The notes: generated from the sequence alone by a model not told the origin. A DNA stretch of 64,000 nt from Streptomyces liliifuscus (GCF_016598615.1 NZ_CP066831.1:4898001-4962000), one strand, 5' to 3'; shown: positions 25,838 through 36,752, counted from the first letter of the stretch. Program-made: numbers and translations.

Positions 25838-27432
25838 TCACATCCGGAAGACGCCGAAGCCGCCGCGTGCGCCCTCGTAGGGCGCCGTGTGGATCGCGGA
25901 CAGACACAGGCCGAGGACGGTGCGGGTGTCGCGGGGATCGATGACCCCGTCGTCGTACAGCCGCCCGGACAGGAACATCGGCAGGGACTCGGACTCGATC
26001 TGCTGCTCGACCATGGCGCGCAGGGCGGCGTCGGCGTCCTCGTCGTAGGGCTGCCCCTTCGCGGCGGCGGACTGCCGGGCGACGATCGACAGGACGCCCG
26101 CGAGCTGCTGGGGGCCCATGACGGCGGACTTGGCGCTGGGCCAGGCGAAGAGAAAGCGGGGGTCGTAGGCGCGGCCGCACATGCCGTAGTGCCCGGCTCC
26201 GTACGACGCGCCCATGAGCACGGAGAGATGGGGCACGCGGCTGTTGCTCACCGCGTTGATCATCATCGCGCCGTGCTTGATGATGCCGCCCTGCTCGTAC
26301 TCCTTGCCGACCATGTAGCCGGTGGTGTTGTGCAGGAAGAGGAGCGGGATGTCCCGCTGGTTGGCCAGCTGGATGAACTGGGCCGCCTTCTGGGACTCCT
26401 CGCTGAACAGCACGCCCTGGGCGTTGGCGAGGATGCCGACCGGGTAGCCGTGCAGGGTCGCCCAACCGGTGACCAGGCTGCTCCCGTACAGCGGCTTGAA
26501 CTCGTCGAAGTCGGAGGCGTCGACGAGGCGCGCGACGACCTCGCGGGGGTCGAAGGGCGTGCGCAGATCCCCGGGGACGATGCCGAGGAGTTCGTCCTCG
26601 TCGTACTTGGGCGGGGCGGCCGGGCCCGGATCGCCGTACGCCTTGCGGTGGTTGAGACGGGCGACGACGCGCCGCGCCTGCCGCAGGGCGTCCTGCTCGT
26701 CGACGGCGAAGTAGTCGGCGAGGCCCGACACGCGCGCGTGCATCTCGGCGCCGCCCAGCGACTCGTCGTCGCTCTCCTCCCCGGTGGCCATCTTGACGAG
26801 AGGCGGACCGCCGAGGAAGACCTTCGCCCGCTCCTTGACCATGATCACGTGGTCGGACATGCCGGGGATGTACGCGCCGCCCGCGGTCGAGTTGCCGAAG
26901 ACGACCGCGACGGTCGGGATGCCGGCCGCCGACAACCGTGTGATGTCACGGAAGATGGCGCCCCCGGGGATGAAGATCTCCTTCTGGGAGGGCAGGTCGG
27001 CGCCGCCGGACTCGACGAGGCTGATGCAGGGCAGACGGTTGGCGAGCGCGATGTCGTTCGCCCTGAGCGCCTTCTTCAGGCTCCAGGGGTTGCTGGCACC
27101 GCCGCGCACGGTCGGGTCGTTCGCCGTGATCAGGCACTCCACGCCCTCGACGACCCCGATGCCGGTGACGAGCGAGGCGCCGACCGCGTAGTCGCTCCCC
27201 CAGGCGGCGAGCGGCGACAGCTCCAGGAACGGTGTGTCGGGGTCGAGGAGCAGCTCGATGCGCTCGCGGGCGAGCAGTTTGCCGCGCTTTCGATGCCGGG
27301 CGACGTACTTCTCGCCGCCGCCCGCGAGGGCCTTCGCATGCTCGGCGTCCAGCTCGGTGAGCTTGGCGAGCATGGCCTCGCGATGGGCGGCGTAGTCCGG
27401 GGAGGCGGTGTCCAGCGCGGACGCCAGGACCG

Positions 27433-27436
<4 letters not shown>
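25838..27436 (-). CDS. acyl-CoA carboxylase beta subunit, methylcrotonyl/geranyl-CoA type (AtuC/LiuB-like)
   Basis: Carboxyltransferase of 532 residues. Typical LiuB/MCC-beta segments: ANDPTVRGGASNPWSLKKA, LVESGGADLPSQ, FGNSTAGGAYIPGMSDH, HNTTGYMVGKEYEQGGIIKHG and GASYGAGHYGMCGRAY. The enzyme transfers CO2 from biotin to the gamma carbon of an alpha,beta-unsaturated acyl-CoA. The GTG start at 27436 overlaps the stop of the AtuA gene by GTGA. Confidence 0.9.
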
Positions 27437-29177
<1,741 letters not shown>

Positions 29178-29181
<4 letters not shown>

Positions 29182-29978
29182 CCCGTGGCCCCCTTCGGTG
29201 CGCGGCCGGTGCCGGGCGGACCCGCGAAGGCCTGCGCGATGTCGAGCCAGCGGTCGGCGTCGGGGCCCTGCGCCCGTACGGCGAGATCGGCGCGGTGGGC
29301 CCGCCGGGTGACGAGCAGGCAGAAGTCGAGGGCGGGGCCGGTGACGCGCTGGGTCGCGTCCTCGGGGCCGTACGTCCACAGCGCGCCGTCGCCGGAGGGT
29401 GCCGTCAGTTCGACCCGGAACTCCTCCTCCGGCGCGTCCAGCCCCTGTACCCCGAAGGCGAAGTTCCGGGCTCGCACCCCGATGCGCGCCACATGCCGCA
29501 GCCGGTCGGTGGGTGGCCTCATCACATGCAACGCGTCGGCGATGTCCTGGCCGTGGGCCCAGGTCTCCATCAGCCGGGCCGTCGCCATGGAGGCGGCGGA
29601 CATCGGCGGCCCGTACCAGGGGAAGCGCACTCCTCTGGGTGCCGAACACAGCACCTTGTGCAGGGCGTCGCGCCCCGCGCGCCACTCGGCGAGCAGCCGT
29701 TCGGGCGGCAGTCCGGCGCCTTCCTCGGCACCCTCGTCGACGAACCGGTCCGGGGCGGCGAGCGCCTTTTCCACCTCCGCCCCGAAGGCCGCCAGGTCGG
29801 TCGCCGCGAGCAGCGCCGACCGGTCGGTCCAGGTGAGATGCGCGATCTGATGGGCGACGGTCCAGCCCACCGCCGGGGTCGCGAGCGCCCAGGCGTCCTC
29901 GCTCAACTCCCCCACCAGCCGGTCGAGTTCCTCGCTCTCGTCGCGCAGGTCGTCGAACACGGGCGTCGGATCGGTCAC
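29178..29978 (-). CDS. TIGR03084-family DinB-like metal-binding protein
   Basis: Protein of 266 residues from GTG 29978 (GGGGAG just upstream); the longer ORF to 30050 would cross the promoter. DinB/maleylpyruvate isomerase-like four-helix fold: TPAVGWTVAHQIAHLTWTD with the first metal His pair, TARLMETWAHGQDIADAL with another His, and a C-terminal SCP2-like part (GPALDFCLLVTRRAHR). Its place as first gene before atuA-type genes is common in actinobacteria. The reaction is unknown. Confidence 0.8.
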
Positions 29979-30051
29979 GATGCGCTCCCCTCGGACACGG
30001 CGGTGTGCGGCGCGGTGTGCCCAGGAGCATGGCAGCGACCGAAGAAACAAT

Positions 30052-30063
30052 CAAGCGTGCTTG
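30052..30063. promoter_or_regulatory. palindromic operator of the atu-like operon
   Basis: CAAGC-GT-GCTTG, about 75 bp upstream of the first gene. On the minus strand TTGATT overlaps its right edge and CATGCT follows 17 bases on, so a bound repressor would cover the -35 region. The operon's own TetR protein is the obvious candidate to bind it. Confidence 0.55.
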
Positions 30064-30096
30064 GATTATTGAAACCGGGATGGCGGAGGGCAGGTC

Positions 30097-30540
30097 TGGA
30101 GGCGGGGCCGGGACGGAGGCCGGGGCCGGAGCCGGGGCGGAGGCCGGGGCCGGAGCCGGGGCGGAGGCCGGGGCCGGAGCCGGGGCGGAGGCCGGAGCCG
30201 GGGCGGAGGCCGGGGCCGGAGCCGGGGCGGAGGCCGGGGCCGGAGCCGGGGCGGAGGCCGGGGCCGGAGTCAGGGCCGGGGCCGGAGCCGGGGCCGGGGC
30301 CGGGGCCGGAGCCGGGGACGGAGTCGGAGTCGGGGCCGGAGTCGGAGTCGGAGTCGGAGTCGGGGCCGGGGAGAAGCGCATCGGCCGGAGGGAACCCTCG
30401 TCGGCCGGGGAGGAGCCCGCCGACTGGCGCCCGTCGGTCGGGGAGAAGCCCATCGGTCGGAGAGAACCCCGCCGGCTGGGGAGAAGCCTGCCGGTCGAGG
30501 GGAAGCCCGCCGGGCGGAGAGAAGCCCGTCGGTCTGCGGC
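30097..30540. repeat. two adjacent minisatellites in a 595-bp gap
   Basis: First block, about 30097-30370: a 24-bp unit, GGGGCCGGAGCCGGGGCGGA followed by GGCC, and shortened forms of it (GGAGCC, GGAGTC). Second block, about 30375-30540: units near GTCGGTCGGGGAGAAGCCC with variations. An open frame crosses both (about 30005-30577) but is pure GAGAEA-type low complexity without a ribosome site. I see no gene here. Confidence 0.7.
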
Positions 30541-30573
30541 CGGGGCAGGCCCCTCACCGGCGGGGCGGCGCGT

Positions 30574-31584
30574 CTAGGAGTCGAGCCCCTTGGCCCTGCC
30601 CCGGCCCACCTGGGTTCGTACCGCCCCCATGCTTGCCGCGATGACGAGTGTGATCGCCAGGGCCTCTGTCATGGACAGGGTCTGGCTCAGGACCAGGAAG
30701 CCGGCGATGGACGCGACGGCCGGTTCGAGGCTCATGAGGACGGCGAAGGTGGAGGCGGGCAGGCGGCGCAGGGCGAGGAGTTCGAGGGTGTAGGGGAGCA
30801 CGGAGGAGAGGACGGCGACGGCCGAGCCCAGCGCGAGCGTGGTCGGATCCAGCAGCTTCGAGCCGGACTCGACGAGCCCGAGCGGCAGGAACAGCACGGC
30901 CGCGACCGCCATGGCCAGCGCCAGCCCGTCGGCCTGCGGGAAGCGCCGCCCCGTACGGGCACTGAAGACGATGTACGCGGCCCACATCGCACCGGCCGAC
31001 AGGGCGAACGCGACACCGACCGGGTCGAGGCTGTCGAAGCCTCCGCCGCCGAGAAGGAAGACGCCACCGAGGGCGAGGCCGGCCCAGACGAAGTTGAGGG
31101 CGCGGCGGGAGGCCACCACCGAGAGCACGAGGGGGCCGAGCACTTCCAGCGTGACGGCGGGGCCGAGCGGGATGCGGGCGACCGACTGGTAGAAGAGGCC
31201 GTTCATCGCGGCCATCGTGATGCCGAAGACGACGACGGTCCCCCAGTCGACGCGCGAGTGCCCGCGCAGCTTGGGGCGGCAGACCACGAGCATCACGATC
31301 GCGGCGACCGCGAGGCGCAGCGTGACCACGCCGAGCGCTCCGGTGCGCGGCATGAGCGTCACGGCGAGGGCGCCGCCGAACTGGACGGAGATGCCCCCGG
31401 CGAGCACGAGTCCCACGGGGCCGAGGGCCCGGATCCCGCGCGGACCGTCCGCCGGGCTCCCCGTCGAGCCCTCCGCCGAACCGGTCGTCGGGCCGGCCCC
31501 CGGGTCGGACACGGGGGCCGGCCCGGCGACGGCGGCCGTGGGGTCGGCGACCGACGGGGACCGGTCAGCGCTGGGGATGTTCAC
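30574..31584 (-). CDS. EamA/DMT-family exporter (RhtA-like)
   Basis: Protein of 336 residues with about ten hydrophobic helices in two repeats, e.g. GLVLAGGISVQFGGALAVTL, TLRLAVAAIVMLVVC, GPAVTLEVLGPLVLSVV, VLPYTLELLALRRLPAST, and LEPAVASIAGFLVLSQ. The first 50 residues are a Pro/Ala/Gly-rich cytoplasmic tail. Members export amino acids such as threonine and homoserine, or similar metabolites. The start is GTG 31584. The palindrome TGCAC-N6-GTGCA is 33 bases upstream. Confidence 0.82.
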   Translation of the reverse strand: MNIPSADRSPSVADPTAAVAGPAPVSDPGAGPTTGSAEGSTGSPADGPRGIRALGPVGLVLAGGISVQFGGALAVTLMPRTGALGVVTLRLAVAAIVMLVVCRPKLRGHSRVDWGTVVVFGITMAAMNGLFYQSVARIPLGPAVTLEVLGPLVLSVVASRRALNFVWAGLALGGVFLLGGGGFDSLDPVGVAFALSAGAMWAAYIVFSARTGRRFPQADGLALAMAVAAVLFLPLGLVESGSKLLDPTTLALGSAVAVLSSVLPYTLELLALRRLPASTFAVLMSLEPAVASIAGFLVLSQTLSMTEALAITLVIAASMGAVRTQVGRGRAKGLDS

Positions 31585-31617
31585 GGGGCCGTCCAGGAAG
31601 TTCGGGTCGAGAGCTGT

Positions 31618-31633
31618 TGCACGTTGCAGTGCA
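31618..31633. promoter_or_regulatory. palindrome upstream of the exporter gene
   Basis: TGCAC-GTTGCA-GTGCA. On the minus strand a -10-like TACGAT lies just before it, so the site would cover the transcription start. The regulator is unknown. Confidence 0.4.
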
Positions 31634-31737
31634 TCGTAGTGGACTTTCCGGTCCAGGGTAATGGACTCAGTCAGGTCTGTACAACAGTTTTGCAGCTTAC
31701 GACGCGGTGAAATGTCCTGGGTGACCCGGCGCCGGAA

Positions 31738-33267
31738 TCAGTTGGCGGGCCTGCCGAACCAGCGGGCGAGGTGGTCGTCCAGGTCCCGCTGGTCGTCGCC
31801 GATCCAGGCGACGTGGCCGTCGGGGCGTAGCAGGACGCACGGAACGTCCAGTGCCGCGGTGGGATCCGAGAGGTGATCGACCCGGTCCGACCAGCCGCCG
31901 ACGGTCAGGCGTTCGGTACGGTCCAGCAGCAGGCCTCGGCCTCGGTGCAGCAGGCCGAAGAGGTGGCCCTGTCTCACGTCGATGTCGCGCAGGCGGCGGC
32001 CGAGCAGGTCGGGGCCTTCGCCGAAGTCGTAGCGGATGCCGATCGCGGTGATCTTCTCGATCAGGTGGCGGTTCACCTCGTCGAAGTCCATCAGTTCGGT
32101 GAGCAGCCTGCGCAGGGCCTGCGGGCCCGGTTCGGTGGAGTGCAGTTCCATCTGGGCGCGGGTGTTGTCCAGCACGTCCTCGGCGACCGGATGACGTTCG
32201 GCCTGGTAGGTGTCCAGCAGCGTTTCCGGCGCCCAGCCGCGGATCTGTGCGGCCAGTTTCCAGCCGAGGTTGAACGCGTCCTGAACGCCCAGGTTGAGAC
32301 CCTGTCCGCCGACGGGTGGATGGATGTGTGCCGCGTCGCCGGCCAGCAGCACCCGCCCGACCCGATAACGCTCGACGAGCCGGGTGGCGTCCCCGAAGCG
32401 GGACAGCCAGCGCGGGGAGTGCACGCCGAAATCGGTTCCGGCGATCGCCCGCAGCTGCTGCCTGAAATCCTGGAGGGTGGGCGGTTCCGCGCGGTCGCCG
32501 ACTCCCGCGGCGGGAACTACGACGCTGTACGCCTTTTCGCCGAAGGGCCTGAGCCAGAACCGCTGATTGGTCCCGCCGATTTCGGCCACCTTGGCGGCGA
32601 CCTCCTCCTGCGGCACACCCACTTGCATCTCGCCCATAAGCGTCTCGGTCCGCGAGGGCTCGCCGGGGAAGCCGACGCCGAGCAGTTTGCGTACCGTACT
32701 GCGCCCGCCGTCACAGCCGACGAGATAACGCGCACGCACCTGCTCGCCGTCAGCAAGGTCGACGGTCACGCCCTCGTCGTCCTGTTCGAGACCAGCCACC
32801 GCACAACCGCGCCGGACCCGCGCACCCAGTTCGATCGCGTGCTCTTCGAGCAGGCGGACGACGACCGGCTGCGGGATGCCCAGCAGATAGGCGTGCGCGG
32901 AATCCAGGCCCTCGGGCGCGGGTTTGTGGATGGCGGCGAAGAATCCGGCGGCCGGACGCTTTCTTCCGTGTTCGAGAACGCGATCCAGCAGTCCGCGCAT
33001 TGCCATCAGCTCGACACTGCGAATGTGCAGACCGACGATGCGGACGAACGAGGCGGGCTCGGTTTCCTTCTCCAGGACGAGTACCCGCACATCGTGCAGC
33101 CGCAGTTCGGCGGCCAGCGTCGCGCCGGTCGGCCCGCACCCGGCAATGATCACGTCGAACGTGGCCGTATCCAGATCCGTCGCCGTATCCGTATCCGCAT
33201 CCATATCCGTATTCGGATCCGTATTCGGATCCGTCGGCGACGGCTCGGCGGTGTGTGGAGAGTGCAT
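31738..33267 (-). CDS. rox: class A flavin monooxygenase, Rox-like (rifampicin monooxygenase)
   Basis: Protein of 509 residues. FAD motif VIIAGCGPTGATLAAELR at about 39-56, the motif around DLADGEQVRARYLVGCDGG, and GDAAHIHPPVGGQGLNLGVQ at the second FAD site. Long stretches agree with my memory of rifamycin monooxygenases (GTDFGVHSPRWLSRFGDATR, TEPGPQALRRLLTELMDFD). Such enzymes hydroxylate the naphthoquinone of rifampicin and inactivate it. Before the FAD motif is a 38-residue low-complexity tail with DPNTDPNTDMDADTDTATD coded by short tandem repeats. I did not find the rifamycin-associated element upstream; instead a leader ORF and hairpin are present. Another aromatic substrate is possible. 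Confidence 0.72.
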   Translation of the reverse strand: MHSPHTAEPSPTDPNTDPNTDMDADTDTATDLDTATFDVIIAGCGPTGATLAAELRLHDVRVLVLEKETEPASFVRIVGLHIRSVELMAMRGLLDRVLEHGRKRPAAGFFAAIHKPAPEGLDSAHAYLLGIPQPVVVRLLEEHAIELGARVRRGCAVAGLEQDDEGVTVDLADGEQVRARYLVGCDGGRSTVRKLLGVGFPGEPSRTETLMGEMQVGVPQEEVAAKVAEIGGTNQRFWLRPFGEKAYSVVVPAAGVGDRAEPPTLQDFRQQLRAIAGTDFGVHSPRWLSRFGDATRLVERYRVGRVLLAGDAAHIHPPVGGQGLNLGVQDAFNLGWKLAAQIRGWAPETLLDTYQAERHPVAEDVLDNTRAQMELHSTEPGPQALRRLLTELMDFDEVNRHLIEKITAIGIRYDFGEGPDLLGRRLRDIDVRQGHLFGLLHRGRGLLLDRTERLTVGGWSDRVDHLSDPTAALDVPCVLLRPDGHVAWIGDDQRDLDDHLARWFGRPAN

Positions 33268-33281
33268 AGGTGTTGCCTTTC

Positions 33282-33309
33282 GGGAGTGCCTCGTTGGCAA
33301 GGCGCTCCC
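33282..33309 (-). promoter_or_regulatory. hairpin in the 5' leader of the rox-like gene
   Basis: On the minus strand GGGAGCGCCT pairs with AGGCACTCCC (10 pairs, one G-U) around an 8-nt loop, TGCCAACG. The 5' arm and loop contain TTGCC, which can also pair with GGCAA next to the ribosome site (GAAAGG) of the rox-like gene. Two exclusive structures are thus possible. Confidence 0.5.
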
Positions 33310-33317
33310 GGCGACAC

Positions 33318-33377
33318 CTACGTCAATCGCCCGGCCGTGACGGGAAGGGGGAGCACCCACGTCGATACAGCGTTCAT
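33318..33377 (-). CDS. 19-residue leader peptide upstream of the rox-like gene
   Basis: ATG 33377 to TAG 33318 encodes MNAVSTWVLPLPVTAGRLT. The ribosome site GAGGAGGTGA at 33383-33392 is much stronger than that of the monooxygenase gene, and the stop lies 8 bases before the hairpin. The arrangement of leader ORF, hairpin and weak ribosome site is that of translational attenuators of antibiotic-resistance genes. Confidence 0.5.
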   Translation of the reverse strand: MNAVSTWVLPLPVTAGRLT

Positions 33378-33533
33378 GGGTCTCACCTCCTCGGGCGGTG
33401 TCACGGTCGCCTGGAAGCTACTGGCCCGAGCGTCATCCGGTCCAGCCCTTTTCGGCGCGGGGCCCGGCTGGTCCCTGCCACGGTCGACGAACCGGGTCGC
33501 GTCGGCGGTCGTGCAGTGGGCCTGAGCGCGTCC

Positions 33534-36500
33534 CTAGATCTCGGGGTCGTCGAGACCCTCCGCCAGCACCTCCGCCAGGTGTCTGCCCTTCCGGCCTCCG
33601 AGCTGTTCCAACTGTTCCAGCTGGGTGCGGCACGAGAAGCCGTCCGCCAGGACCACCGGTTCCTCCCCGGCTGCCCGGACCGCAGGCAGCAACTGCTCCT
33701 CCGCGCAGGCCACCGACACTTCGTAGTGCCCCTTCTCGAAGCCGAAGTTGCCTGCCAGGCCGCAGCAGCCGCCGGAGAGTTCCCCGGTCAGGCCCGCTGC
33801 CGTGCGAAGGCGGCGGTCCGGGGCGTCGCCGAGGATCGCGTGCTGGTGGCAGTGGGTCTGGCCGACGACAGGGCGGTCCAGTCGGGGTGGGGTCCAGTGC
33901 GGGGCGTGGCGTTCGAGCGCCTCCGCGAAGGTCAGGACCGCCGACGCCACGCGCCGGGCGCGCGGATCGTCGGGCAGCAGCTCGGGCAGGTCCGTACGCA
34001 GGGCCGCGGCGCAGCTGGGTTCGAGGACGACGATGGGCGGGGGTTCCCCGGGGATGGACGGGTCCACGAGCGGATGCAGCAGGTCGAGGGTCCGGCGCAT
34101 CACCTTGCGGGCGCGGTCCAGCTGCCCCGTCGAGACATAGGTCAGCCCACAGCAGACCCGGCCACGGGGAGCCGCCCGCGGGCCGACCGACAGGTTCGGG
34201 ACGACTGGCGGGCCCGGGGCGTCCTGCGGGCCCGGGGCGTCCTGCGGGCCCGGAGCGCTTGACCGGCTCGGGACGGCCGACAGGCCCGGAACAGTGGGCG
34301 AGTTCGGGGCGGTCCGCGGGTTCGGAGCGCCCGACAATCCGTCGCCGGGCTCCCGGCCCCACGGCTGCTGCCGCCCACCCATGCCCGGTACCCACCGAAG
34401 CCACCCGCCCACGGCCGGCATCCACCGAAGCCACCTGCCCATGCCCGGCACCCGCAGAAGGCGTTTCTCCCTCGGAGGCCACGGCAGCACTCTCAGCCCC
34501 GCCGCCTCCAGGACCCGTGCGGCCGCCTTTCCGACGGACGGTGACAGGTACTCCGTGAAGGTGTCCGGCCAGAGAACGACCGTCCTGGGCAGGCCGTCCG
34601 GGTGCTCTTCGTACGCGACGCCCGCGCGCGTTTCCCGCCGTACCCGCGCCCTGGCCCTGCGGCCCCACCATCGGGTGAAGGTCTCCCCCGCCACCCGTGG
34701 AATCTCCCGCTCGGGCGCGATCCCGCCCAGCCGCTTGGCGACGGCCGCCAACGGACGTACCGAAGCAAGGAAGTTGACCGGCCCGGCCAGGCGCAGGCGG
34801 GACACCGTGCCGAGCCAGACCGGCAGCCACCCCATCGCATAGTGCGCGGCCGGTCGTCGACGGCCCGCGTAGTGGTGGTGCAGGAACTCCGCCTTGTACG
34901 TGGCCATGTCGACGCCGACCGGGCAGTCGGAGCGGCAGCCCTTGCAGGACAGGCACAGGTCCAGCGCGTCCCGGACCTCCGTGGACGCCCAGCCGTCGGT
35001 GACGACCTCACCCGCGAGCATCTCGTGCAGCAGCCGGGCCCGCCCGCGCGTGGAGTGCTCCTCCTCGCCGGTCGCACGGAAGGAGGGGCACATGACGCCG
35101 GAGCCCGGACCGGCCGTCTCCGTACGGCACTTGGCGACGCCCACGCATCTGCGGACCGCCGCCGAGAAGTCCCCGCCGTCGTGCGGATAGCCGAAGGCCA
35201 CGTCCACCGGCTCGCGCGGAAGCACGGCGAACCTCAGGTTCTCGTCCAGCGCGGCGGGCCGGACCAGCATTCCCGGGTTGAGCAGGTCGTCCGGGTCCCA
35301 CACCGACTTCGCGCGCTCGAAGAGGGCGACCATCTCCTCCCCGTACATCTTCGGGAGCAGTTCGGCCCGGGCCTGTCCGTCGCCGTGCTCCCCGGAGAGC
35401 GAGCCGCCGTGGGCGACCACCAGCTCCGCCAGCTCCTCCGAGAAGCGGCGGAAGCGGCCGATGCCCTCGCGGGAGAGCAGGTCGAAGTCGATACGTACGT
35501 GGATGCAGCCGTCCCCGAAGTGCCCGTACGGCGTGCCGCGCAGTCCGTGGGAGGTCAGCAGCCCTCTGAAGTCCCGCAGGTACGGGCCGAGTCGGGCCGG
35601 GGGCACCGCGCAGTCCTCCCAGCCGGGCCAGGCCTCGGTGCCGTCCGGCATCCGCGTCGCCGTGCCGCTCGCGTCCTCGCGGACGCGCCACAGGGCCCGC
35701 TGACCGGCCGGGTCGGTGACCACGAGGGAGTCGACGACGTCCGCGGCGCGCACGATCGTGTCCGCACGCGCGCGTGCCTCCGCCGCCGTCCCGCCGCCCG
35801 TCTCCACGAACAGCCAGGCACCGCCCCTGGGCAGGCCGGCGTCCGCCCGTACGAGATCGGCCGCCATGCCCTCCACCGTCAACGGCCGTCCCCCACGCTC
35901 GGCTTCGCTCGCGCGGGGGGACCCCCATGGCAGCAGGCCCGCCGCAGCCTCGGCCGCCGCGCTCTCGTCCGCGTACGCCAGCACGGCCAGCGCACGCGCG
36001 CGTGGGGCCTCGACCAGGGCGACGACTGCCTCCGTCAGCACGCCCAGGGTGCCCTCGGATCCGCAGAAGGAACGGGCGACGTCGGCGCCCTTCTCGGGGA
36101 GCAGCGCGTCCAGCGCGTACCCCGAGATACGGCGGGGCAGGTCCGGGAAGCCGGTGCGCAGCCGCTCCAGCTCGCCCTCCACCAGGGCCCGCAGCCCCTC
36201 CGGAGCGCCCGCCCAGGATCTGCCCGGTGACAGGAACTCGCCCCTCGCCGTCACCACGGACAGCTCGCGCACGCTGTCGGCCGTCGTGCCCCAGGCCACC
36301 GAGTGCGACCCGCACGAGTTGTTGCCGATCATCCCGCCGAGCGTGCACCGGCTGTGCGTCGACGGGTCGGGTCCGAAGCGCAGGCCGTGCGGCGCGGCGG
36401 CCTCCTGGAGGCGGTCCAGAACGACCCCCGGCTGGACCACGGCCGTGCGCTCCTGCGCGTCCAGGGACAGGATCCGGTTCATGTGGCGGGTGAAGTCCAG

Positions 36501-36752
36501 CACCACACCCGTGCCGGTCGCCTGTCCCGCGATCGACGTACCACCACCGCGCGCGACGACCGGCACGCGGAGACGGGAGCAGACGGACAGCGCCGCCGCG
36601 ACGTCGTCGGCGTCTCTCGGGGCGACCACGCCGAGCGGCACACGCCGGTAGTTGGACGCGTCCATGGTGGTCAGCGCCCTCGCCGTCACGTCGAAGGCGA
36701 CCTCTCCGCGCACGGCTTTGCGCAGCTCCGACCGCAGCTCCCCGAGATCCAT
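33534..36752 (-). CDS. FAD-linked oxidase fused to Fe-S protein (GlcD-GlpC type, D-lactate/glycolate/2-hydroxyacid dehydrogenase)
   Basis: Large protein of 1072 residues. FAD_binding_4 at about 35-200 (VARGGGTSIAGQATGTGVVLDF, GGMIGNNSCGSHSV), FAD-linked C-terminal domain to about 520 (GTPYGHFGDGCIHVRIDF, GGSLSGEHGDGQARAELL), two Cys clusters for Fe-S binding (VMCPSFRATGEEEHSTRGRAR preceded by CVGVAKCR; CLSCKGCRSDCPVGVD), and CCG domains (EPSCAAALR, GGCCGLAGNFGFEKGHYE). It should oxidise a 2-hydroxyacid and pass electrons to the quinone pool. Two oddities: an intergenic-type palindromic repeat at 35888-35930 coded in frame, and about 90 Pro/Gly/Trp-rich residues inserted before VCCGLTY. Start at 36752 has GGAGG 10 bases upstream; ATG 36761 is too close to it. 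Confidence 0.85.
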   Translation of the reverse strand: MDLGELRSELRKAVRGEVAFDVTARALTTMDASNYRRVPLGVVAPRDADDVAAALSVCSRLRVPVVARGGGTSIAGQATGTGVVLDFTRHMNRILSLDAQERTAVVQPGVVLDRLQEAAAPHGLRFGPDPSTHSRCTLGGMIGNNSCGSHSVAWGTTADSVRELSVVTARGEFLSPGRSWAGAPEGLRALVEGELERLRTGFPDLPRRISGYALDALLPEKGADVARSFCGSEGTLGVLTEAVVALVEAPRARALAVLAYADESAAAEAAAGLLPWGSPRASEAERGGRPLTVEGMAADLVRADAGLPRGGAWLFVETGGGTAAEARARADTIVRAADVVDSLVVTDPAGQRALWRVREDASGTATRMPDGTEAWPGWEDCAVPPARLGPYLRDFRGLLTSHGLRGTPYGHFGDGCIHVRIDFDLLSREGIGRFRRFSEELAELVVAHGGSLSGEHGDGQARAELLPKMYGEEMVALFERAKSVWDPDDLLNPGMLVRPAALDENLRFAVLPREPVDVAFGYPHDGGDFSAAVRRCVGVAKCRTETAGPGSGVMCPSFRATGEEEHSTRGRARLLHEMLAGEVVTDGWASTEVRDALDLCLSCKGCRSDCPVGVDMATYKAEFLHHHYAGRRRPAAHYAMGWLPVWLGTVSRLRLAGPVNFLASVRPLAAVAKRLGGIAPEREIPRVAGETFTRWWGRRARARVRRETRAGVAYEEHPDGLPRTVVLWPDTFTEYLSPSVGKAAARVLEAAGLRVLPWPPREKRLLRVPGMGRWLRWMPAVGGWLRWVPGMGGRQQPWGREPGDGLSGAPNPRTAPNSPTVPGLSAVPSRSSAPGPQDAPGPQDAPGPPVVPNLSVGPRAAPRGRVCCGLTYVSTGQLDRARKVMRRTLDLLHPLVDPSIPGEPPPIVVLEPSCAAALRTDLPELLPDDPRARRVASAVLTFAEALERHAPHWTPPRLDRPVVGQTHCHQHAILGDAPDRRLRTAAGLTGELSGGCCGLAGNFGFEKGHYEVSVACAEEQLLPAVRAAGEEPVVLADGFSCRTQLEQLEQLGGRKGRHLAEVLAEGLDDPEI
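35888..35930. repeat. Streptomyces palindromic repeat within a coding region
   Basis: GTCCCCCACGCTCGGCTTCG followed by CTCGCGCGGGGGGACCCCCA: the G/C arms pair and the middle GCTCGGCTTCGCTCGC-type core forms a second stem. I know this element as an intergenic repeat; here it codes for about 13 residues (GSPRASEAERGGR) in the FAD domain of the oxidase. Confidence 0.65.

Noticed and set aside
30097..30370. CRISPR-like periodicity
   Set aside because: The units adjoin directly and vary gradually; there are no unique spacers and no cas genes.
30005..30577. 190-codon frame of GAGAEA repeats
   Set aside because: No ribosome site, pure low complexity from the minisatellite, and it lies over the operator of the atu-like operon.
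33268..33533. Rifamycin-associated element upstream of the rox-like gene
   Set aside because: I looked for the GGGGCTTGC...GCAAGCCCC inverted repeat and did not find it.
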